Of a DNA stretch of 64,000 nt, positions 59,648 to 64,000 are shown in pieces. Both the position numbers and the translations under genes were made by a program. Position 1 is the first letter of the stretch, and the number at the start of each line of letters is the position of its first letter. This DNA is from LMUY01 sp964244585 (GTDB lineage: Bacteria > Pseudomonadota > Alphaproteobacteria > Acetobacterales > Acetobacteraceae), in contig CAXTJM010000019.1 in the NCBI GenBank assembly GCA_964244585.1, positions 1 through 64,000 on the forward strand, in the 5' to 3' direction. The notes beneath the pieces are model-generated. The model was not told the origin of the DNA and did no database searches. It saw nothing but the letters and a program-made list of their open reading frames with translations.

Positions 59648-61522
59648 TCACGCCGGGTCGGGGGCGGCGTCCAGCCATGCGATGATGCGCGCGCTCGCCG
59701 CCTCCGCCGTTTCGGCCTGGCCGTCGATCGACAGGTCGGGCGCGGCCGGCCGTTCGTAGGGGCTGTCGATGCCGGTGAAGTTCTTCAGCTGGCCGGTGCG
59801 CGCCTTGGCGTAGAGGCCCTTTGGGTCCCGCCGCATGCATTCCTCCAGCGGCGTGTCCACGAAGATCTCCACGAACTCCCCCGGGGTCACCAGGCCGCGC
59901 ACCAAGGCGCGCTCCGCCTCGAACGGGGAGATGAAGCAGCACAGCACCACCAGCCCCGCCTCGACGAACAGCTTGGCCACCTCGCCGACGCGCCGGATGT
60001 TCTCCACCCGGTCGGCATCGGTGAAGCCGAGGTCGCGGTTGAGGCCGTGGCGCATGTTGTCGCCGTCCAGCAGCATCGTCAGCACGCCGCGCGCGTGCAG
60101 CGACCGCTCCACCCGGTCGGCGATGGTGGACTTGCCCGATCCCGACAGGCCGGTGAACCACAGGATGCGCGGAACCTGCCCGGCCAGCAGCCGCCGGGCC
60201 GCCTTGTCGATCGCGTGGTGTTGCCGGTGGATGTTGGTGGCGCGGCGCAGGCCATGGGAGATCATGCCCGCCCCGGCCGTCGCATTGGTCGCCCGGTCGA
60301 TCAGGATGAACGCGCCGGTGCGCCGGTTCTCCGCATATGGATCGAACGCGATCGGCCGCGAGGTGGACAGGTTGCAGACCGCGATGTCGTTGAGCCCGAG
60401 GGTGCGGCCGCCGCGCTGCTCCAGCGTGTTGACGTCGACCTTGTGCTTGAGCGTGGTGACGCTCGCCGGCAGGGTCGTGGTGCCCGTGCGCAGCAGGTAG
60501 GAGCGGCCTTGCAGCATCGGAGCTTCGCTCATCCATAGCAATCGCGCGGCGAACTGGTCGGCGACCTCCGGCCGGTGCGCGGGATGGGCCAGCACGTCGC
60601 CACGCGCGGCATCGATCTGGTCGGCCAGGACGAGCGTGACCGCATCACCGGCCGACGCGCCCACCCGGTCGCCGTCGAAGCTGACGATGCGGTCGATCCG
60701 GGTCATGGCGCCGGACAAGGCCGACACCACCGGGTCGCCGGGCGCGACGCGCCCGGACGCGACAGTCCCGCAGAAGCCGCGGAACTCCGCGTCGGGCCGG
60801 TTGACCCATTGGATCGGGAAGCGGAATGGTGCCGTGGACGCGTTCCAGCCCGCCTCGACGGTTTCCAGATAGTCCAGTAAGGTGGGACCTTCGAACCAGC
60901 GCAGGCGGGCCGAGCGCGTCGTGACGTTGTCGCCGGACCGGGCAGAGACCGGGATAGCCCGCACTGAGGCAAAGCCTAATCGTGCGGCAAACGCGGCGTA
61001 GTCGGCAGCGATCCGGTCGAACACATCCTGTTCGAACGCTACCAGGTCCATCTTGTTGACGGCGAGCACGACCGACCGGATGCCGAGCATCGAGCAGATG
61101 ATGCTGTGCCGCCGGGTCTGCGGCAGCACGCCGCGGCGGGCATCCACCAGGATGATCGCCAGCTCCGCGGTGGATGCGCCGGTCGCCATGTTGCGGGTGT
61201 GCTGTTCGTGCCCGGGCGTGTCGGCCACGATGAAGGCCCTGCGTGCCGTCGCGAAGAAGCGATAGGCGACGTCGATGGTGATGCCCTGCTCGCGTTCGGC
61301 CTCCAGCCCATCGACCAGCAGCGCCAGGTCGACCGCCGTGCCGGTGGTGCCATGCCGGCGGCTGTCGCGCGCGAGGGCCGCGTACTGGTCGTCGAAAATC
61401 TGCTTCGATTCATAAAGCAGGCGGCCGATCAGCGTCGATTTGCCATCATCCACCGACCCGCAGGTGATGAAGCGGAGCAGGTCCTTGTCCAGCGCATGCG
61501 GATGGCGCGCCGCCTCCGGCAT
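59648..61522 (-). CDS. cysN: Bifunctional sulfate adenylyltransferase large subunit / APS kinase (CysNC)
   Basis: A 624-residue fusion. The CysN half (about 1-430) is an EF-Tu-like GTPase with GSVDDGKST, ADTPGHEQHTRNM and NKMDLV, which drives ATP sulfurylase. The CysC half (about 440-624) is adenylylsulfate kinase with Walker A GLSGSGKST, LDGDNMRHGLNRDLGF and the RDPKGLYAKARTG motif. Together with CysD it converts sulfate and ATP to APS, then PAPS, for cysteine synthesis or sulfation. The start ATG overlaps the cysD stop by one base. Confidence 0.96.
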   Translation of the reverse strand: MPEAARHPHALDKDLLRFITCGSVDDGKSTLIGRLLYESKQIFDDQYAALARDSRRHGTTGTAVDLALLVDGLEAEREQGITIDVAYRFFATARRAFIVADTPGHEQHTRNMATGASTAELAIILVDARRGVLPQTRRHSIICSMLGIRSVVLAVNKMDLVAFEQDVFDRIAADYAAFAARLGFASVRAIPVSARSGDNVTTRSARLRWFEGPTLLDYLETVEAGWNASTAPFRFPIQWVNRPDAEFRGFCGTVASGRVAPGDPVVSALSGAMTRIDRIVSFDGDRVGASAGDAVTLVLADQIDAARGDVLAHPAHRPEVADQFAARLLWMSEAPMLQGRSYLLRTGTTTLPASVTTLKHKVDVNTLEQRGGRTLGLNDIAVCNLSTSRPIAFDPYAENRRTGAFILIDRATNATAGAGMISHGLRRATNIHRQHHAIDKAARRLLAGQVPRILWFTGLSGSGKSTIADRVERSLHARGVLTMLLDGDNMRHGLNRDLGFTDADRVENIRRVGEVAKLFVEAGLVVLCCFISPFEAERALVRGLVTPGEFVEIFVDTPLEECMRRDPKGLYAKARTGQLKNFTGIDSPYERPAAPDLSIDGQAETAEAASARIIAWLDAAPDPA

Positions 61523-62541
61523 CAGAAATAGCCCTCGCGTTTCTTGCGCTCCATCGACGCGGCTTCGTCATGGTCGATCAGCCGCCCGTGCCGCTCGGAT
61601 TGGCGGGACGCGAGCATTTCGCTGATGATCGCGTCCACATCCGCGGCGTTCGAGTCCATGGCGGCCGTCAAGGGATAGCAGCCGAGCGTGCGGAAGCGGA
61701 TGTGCCGGCCCTGCGGCGTCTCGCCCGGCTCGATCGGCAGGCGCGCGTCATCCACCAGGATGAGCGCGCCCTGCCGGCGCACCACCGGCCTGCGCTTGGC
61801 GAAATACAGCGGCACGACCGGAATGTCCTCGGCGGCGATGTAGGACCAGATATCCAGCTCCGTCCAGTTCGACAGCGGGAAGACGCGGACCGACTCGCCC
61901 GGCGCCACGCGGGCATTGTAGAGGTTCCATAGCTCCGGCCGCTGTCGGCGGGGGTCCCACGTGTGCTGCGGCGTGCGGAAGGAGAACACGCGTTCCTTGG
62001 CGCGGCTCTTCTCCTCATCGCGCCGGCCGCCGCCGAACGCGGCGTCGAACTGCCCCGCATCCAGCGCCTGCTTCAGCCCCTCGGTGCTCATCACCTGGGC
62101 GTGCAAGGTCGGACCGGAGGCGACCGGGTTGATGCCGCGCGCCACCCCGTCCTGGTTGGTGTGGACGCGTAGGTCCAGCCCAAGTGCCGCCACCAGGTGG
62201 TCCCGATAGACGATCATGTCCTGGAAGTCCCATCCCGTCGCGATGTGCAGGAACGGGAATGGCGGCGGCGCCGGGAAGAACGCCTTGCGTGCCACGTGCA
62301 GCATGACGGTCGAATCCTTGCCGATCGAATACAGGAACACCGGGCGGCGGCATTCGGACACCACCTCCCGCATGATCTCGATCGCCTCGGCTTCGAGGCG
62401 TTGCAGGTGGCGGGACAGACGCGGCGGGCCACCCGCTCCGGTGCGGGCGGCATAGCGGGCGATGGCCTCGTCGATCGGCGTGTCTGCGGTTTGCCGGCCG
62501 CCCGGCGTCAGGGCCGGGCTAGAAGTGGATGGCGCGGCCAT
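61522..62541 (-). CDS. cysD: Sulfate adenylyltransferase small subunit CysD
   Basis: A 339-residue PAPS-reductase-fold protein: PP-loop motif FLYSIGKDSTVML, then HIATGWDFQDM, FDAAFGGGRRDEEKSRAKER and LSNWTELDIWSYI, all standard for CysD, which makes APS with CysN. The N-terminus is about 35 residues longer than usual and Pro/Thr/Ser-rich. The ATG 62541 lies 23 bp inside the end of lpdA, so a later start is possible. It is coupled to cysNC by a one-base overlap. Confidence 0.95.
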   Translation of the reverse strand: MAAPSTSSPALTPGGRQTADTPIDEAIARYAARTGAGGPPRLSRHLQRLEAEAIEIMREVVSECRRPVFLYSIGKDSTVMLHVARKAFFPAPPPFPFLHIATGWDFQDMIVYRDHLVAALGLDLRVHTNQDGVARGINPVASGPTLHAQVMSTEGLKQALDAGQFDAAFGGGRRDEEKSRAKERVFSFRTPQHTWDPRRQRPELWNLYNARVAPGESVRVFPLSNWTELDIWSYIAAEDIPVVPLYFAKRRPVVRRQGALILVDDARLPIEPGETPQGRHIRFRTLGCYPLTAAMDSNAADVDAIISEMLASRQSERHGRLIDHDEAASMERKKREGYF

Positions 62542-63901
62542 ACGCGTCCAGCACGGCCTCGTGCATCGTCTCGCTGACGGTCGGGTGCGGGAAGACGGTG
62601 TGCATCAGATCCGTCTCCGTCGTCTCCAGCGTGCGCGCGATGGCGTAGCCCTGGATCATCTCCGTCACCTCCGCACCGCAGAGATGCGCGCCCAGCAACT
62701 CGCCCGACCCGGCGTCGAACACCACCTTCGCCATGCCCTCCGGCTCCCCCATCGCGATGGCCTTGCCGTTGCCGATGAAGGGGAAGCGGCCGACCCGCAC
62801 CGTGTTCCCGGCCTCTTTCGCCCGCGCCTCCGTCAGGCCCACGCTGGCGATCTGCGGACGGCAGTAGGTGCAGCCGGGGATGTTGCTCCAGTTGATCGGG
62901 TGCACGTCCTTCACGCCGGCGATCTTCTCGACGCACACCACGCCTTCGTGGCTCGCCTTGTGCGCCAGCCAGGGCGCCCCGGCGATGTCGCCGATCGCGT
63001 AGACGCCCGGCTCCCCCGTGCGGCAGAACTCGTCGATCACCACGTGGGTGCGATCGACCACGACCTTGGTGCCTTCCAGGCCGAGACCCTCCACGTTGCC
63101 CACGATGCCCGCGGCGGAGATGATGCGGTCGACGGTGATGTCCTGCGTCGTGCCGCCGGCCTCGATGGTGGCGGTGATGCTGTCGGCGCCCTTCCTGGCG
63201 GCCGTGACCTTGGCGCCGGTGATGATCTTCATGCCCTGCTTCTCGAACGCCTTGCGGGCGAAGGCGCTGATCTCGGCGTCCTCCACCGGAAGCACGCGGT
63301 CCAGCACCTCCACCACCGTCACCGCGGCGCCCATGTTCAGGTAGAAGGACGCGAATTCGATCCCGATGGCGCCGGAGCCGATCACCAGCAGGGATTTCGG
63401 CAGCGCCGGTGGCACCATCGCCTCGCGATAGGACCAGATCAGCTTGCCATCCGCTTCCAGCCCCGGAAGCTGCCGGGCCCTGGCGCCGGTGGCCAGGATG
63501 ATGTGCGGCGCGGTGATCGTCGTGTCGCCGACGGCGACGGTATCCTTGCCGGCCAGCCGGCCGGCGCCCATCAGCACGGTGACCTTGTTCTTCTTCAGCA
63601 GGTGGCCGACGCCGGACGCCAGCTGCTTGGCCACGCCGCGGGAGCGCTTGACCACCGCCGGCAGGTCGAAGCGGATGTTGTCCGCCGCGAAGCCGAACTC
63701 CGGCAGGTTGTGCAGCAGGTGGTTGATCTCGCTGGACCGCAGCAGCGCCTTGGTCGGGATGCAGCCCCAGTTCAGGCAGATGCCGCCCAGATGCTCCCGC
63801 TCCACCACGGCGGTCTTCAGGCCAAGCTGCGCCGCGCGGATGGCGGCGACGTAGCCGCCCGGGCCGCCGCCGATGACGATCAGGTCGAATTGGTCGGGCA
63901 T
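62519..63901 (-). CDS. lpdA: Dihydrolipoyl dehydrogenase (E3)
   Basis: A 460-residue flavoprotein disulfide reductase that reoxidises dihydrolipoyl groups in pyruvate dehydrogenase-type complexes. The FAD motif is VIGGGPGGYVAAIRAAQLG, the redox-active disulfide is Cys42/Cys47 in GGICLNWGCIPTKAL, the NAD motif is VIGSGAIGIEFASFY, and the C-terminal His-Glu pair is in HPTVSETMHEA. AAGGAG lies eight bases before ATG 63901. The few codons upstream look like the end of an E2 gene, so this is probably the pyruvate dehydrogenase cluster. It overlaps cysD by 23 bp. Confidence 0.95.
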   Translation of the reverse strand: MPDQFDLIVIGGGPGGYVAAIRAAQLGLKTAVVEREHLGGICLNWGCIPTKALLRSSEINHLLHNLPEFGFAADNIRFDLPAVVKRSRGVAKQLASGVGHLLKKNKVTVLMGAGRLAGKDTVAVGDTTITAPHIILATGARARQLPGLEADGKLIWSYREAMVPPALPKSLLVIGSGAIGIEFASFYLNMGAAVTVVEVLDRVLPVEDAEISAFARKAFEKQGMKIITGAKVTAARKGADSITATIEAGGTTQDITVDRIISAAGIVGNVEGLGLEGTKVVVDRTHVVIDEFCRTGEPGVYAIGDIAGAPWLAHKASHEGVVCVEKIAGVKDVHPINWSNIPGCTYCRPQIASVGLTEARAKEAGNTVRVGRFPFIGNGKAIAMGEPEGMAKVVFDAGSGELLGAHLCGAEVTEMIQGYAIARTLETTETDLMHTVFPHPTVSETMHEAVLDAYGRAIHF

Positions 63902-63922
63902 TGCATGGTCTCCTTAGGAGGA

Positions 63923-63965
63923 CCCTCACCCCGCCCTCTCGCGGAGGGAGAGGGTTGGGTGAGGG
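63923..63965. repeat. Strong nested inverted repeat between E2 end and lpdA
   Basis: CCCTCACCC (63923-63931) pairs with GGGTGAGGG (63957-63965), and inside it CCCTCTC (63934-63940) pairs with GAGAGGG (63948-63954) around a seven-base loop. It occupies nearly all of the gap between the upstream stop and lpdA. This CCCTCACCC...GGGTGAGGG form resembles short intergenic palindromes repeated in many high-G+C proteobacterial genomes. There is no T-run, so it is more likely a repeat or mRNA-processing hairpin than an intrinsic terminator. Confidence 0.65.
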
Positions 63966-63970
63966 GCGGC

Positions 63971-64000
63971 CTAAAGCATCAGGCTCAGCGGATCCTGCAC
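63971..64000 (-). CDS. C-terminal end of probable dihydrolipoamide acyltransferase (E2), partial
   Basis: Only nine codons and the stop are inside the window (VQDPLSLML, then TAG). The xDPLxLxL ending is typical of E2 acetyltransferases of the pyruvate dehydrogenase complex, and the same-strand lpdA 69 bp downstream is the normal neighbour. The identification is inference from a very short sequence. Confidence 0.4.
   Translation of the reverse strand: MQDPLSLML

Noticed and set aside
1..64000. CRISPR array or insertion sequence
   Set aside because: No regularly spaced repeats, cas genes, transposase motifs or paired terminal repeats were seen.

Overview
The window is a dense, roughly 70% G+C chromosome segment with tightly packed, often stop-start-overlapping genes and frequent GTG/TTG starts. 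Gene content and order point to an alphaproteobacterium, most likely a member of the Acetobacteraceae or a close relative. The pointers are an envC-ctpA-YibQ-rppH operon, lpdA directly after a probable pyruvate dehydrogenase E2 gene, a DUF2783 protein coupled to an FAD monooxygenase, and paired Tat-type ferritin-like proteins. The taxon is inference; no rRNA is present.

Layout. 1-6.8 kb: a truncated MoxR ATPase, a YihY membrane protein, and a minus-strand cell-envelope operon (D-2-hydroxyacid dehydrogenase, EnvC-like activator, CtpA-type protease, divergent polysaccharide deacetylase, RppH). 6.8-12.4 kb: catabolic enzymes (FAD monooxygenase + DUF2783, aldehyde dehydrogenase coupled to an HtrA-like protein that has lost its whole catalytic triad, CaiB/BaiF CoA-transferase). 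12.4-19.8 kb: Uma2-type nuclease fold protein, CoxE-like VWA protein, Na+/H+ antiporter, NIPSNAP protein, AsmA protein, GlcD-type FAD oxidase. 19.9-21.9 kb: two ferritin-like paralogues with Tat-type signals. 22-33 kb: a type II secretion system (prepilin peptidase; gspE-F-H-I-J-L-M-C-D-K on plus; gspG alone and convergent on minus), followed by a small lytic transglycosylase and an apparently secreted esterase-like hydrolase. 34.2-36.2 kb: five small orphan genes. 36.26-36.56 kb: tRNA-Arg(CCU) whose anticodon loop is interrupted by a 227-nt group I intron. 36.7-43.1 kb: dipeptidase, HemJ, ornithine-cyclodeaminase-like protein with a cytosolic PhnD-like protein, MFS transporter, AraC regulator, SDR.

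43.1-53.8 kb holds what I read as one import-and-oxidation locus. Seven minus-strand genes are packed end to end: Rieske oxygenase, solute-binding protein, two permeases, a fused double ATPase, an HcnB/OoxA-type FAD/[2Fe-2S] subunit and an HcnC/OoxB/DAO-type flavoprotein. A monomeric-sarcosine-oxidase-like gene is divergent. The Rieske oxygenase has a bridging glutamate like carnitine monooxygenase, so a quaternary or N-methylated amine/amino acid is a reasonable substrate guess.

53.8-64 kb: two MFS exporters with an operator-like repeat between them, a GMC oxidoreductase coupled to a protein fusing an alpha/beta hydrolase to a gluconate-2-dehydrogenase subunit 3 domain, and sulfate activation genes (cysD, fused cysNC) overlapping lpdA. 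The very end carries the last codons of a probable E2 gene and a strong inverted repeat.

The most notable items are the intron-containing tRNA, the hydrolase/subunit-3 fusion, the triad-less HtrA-like protein and the Rieske/opine-oxidase/ABC operon.
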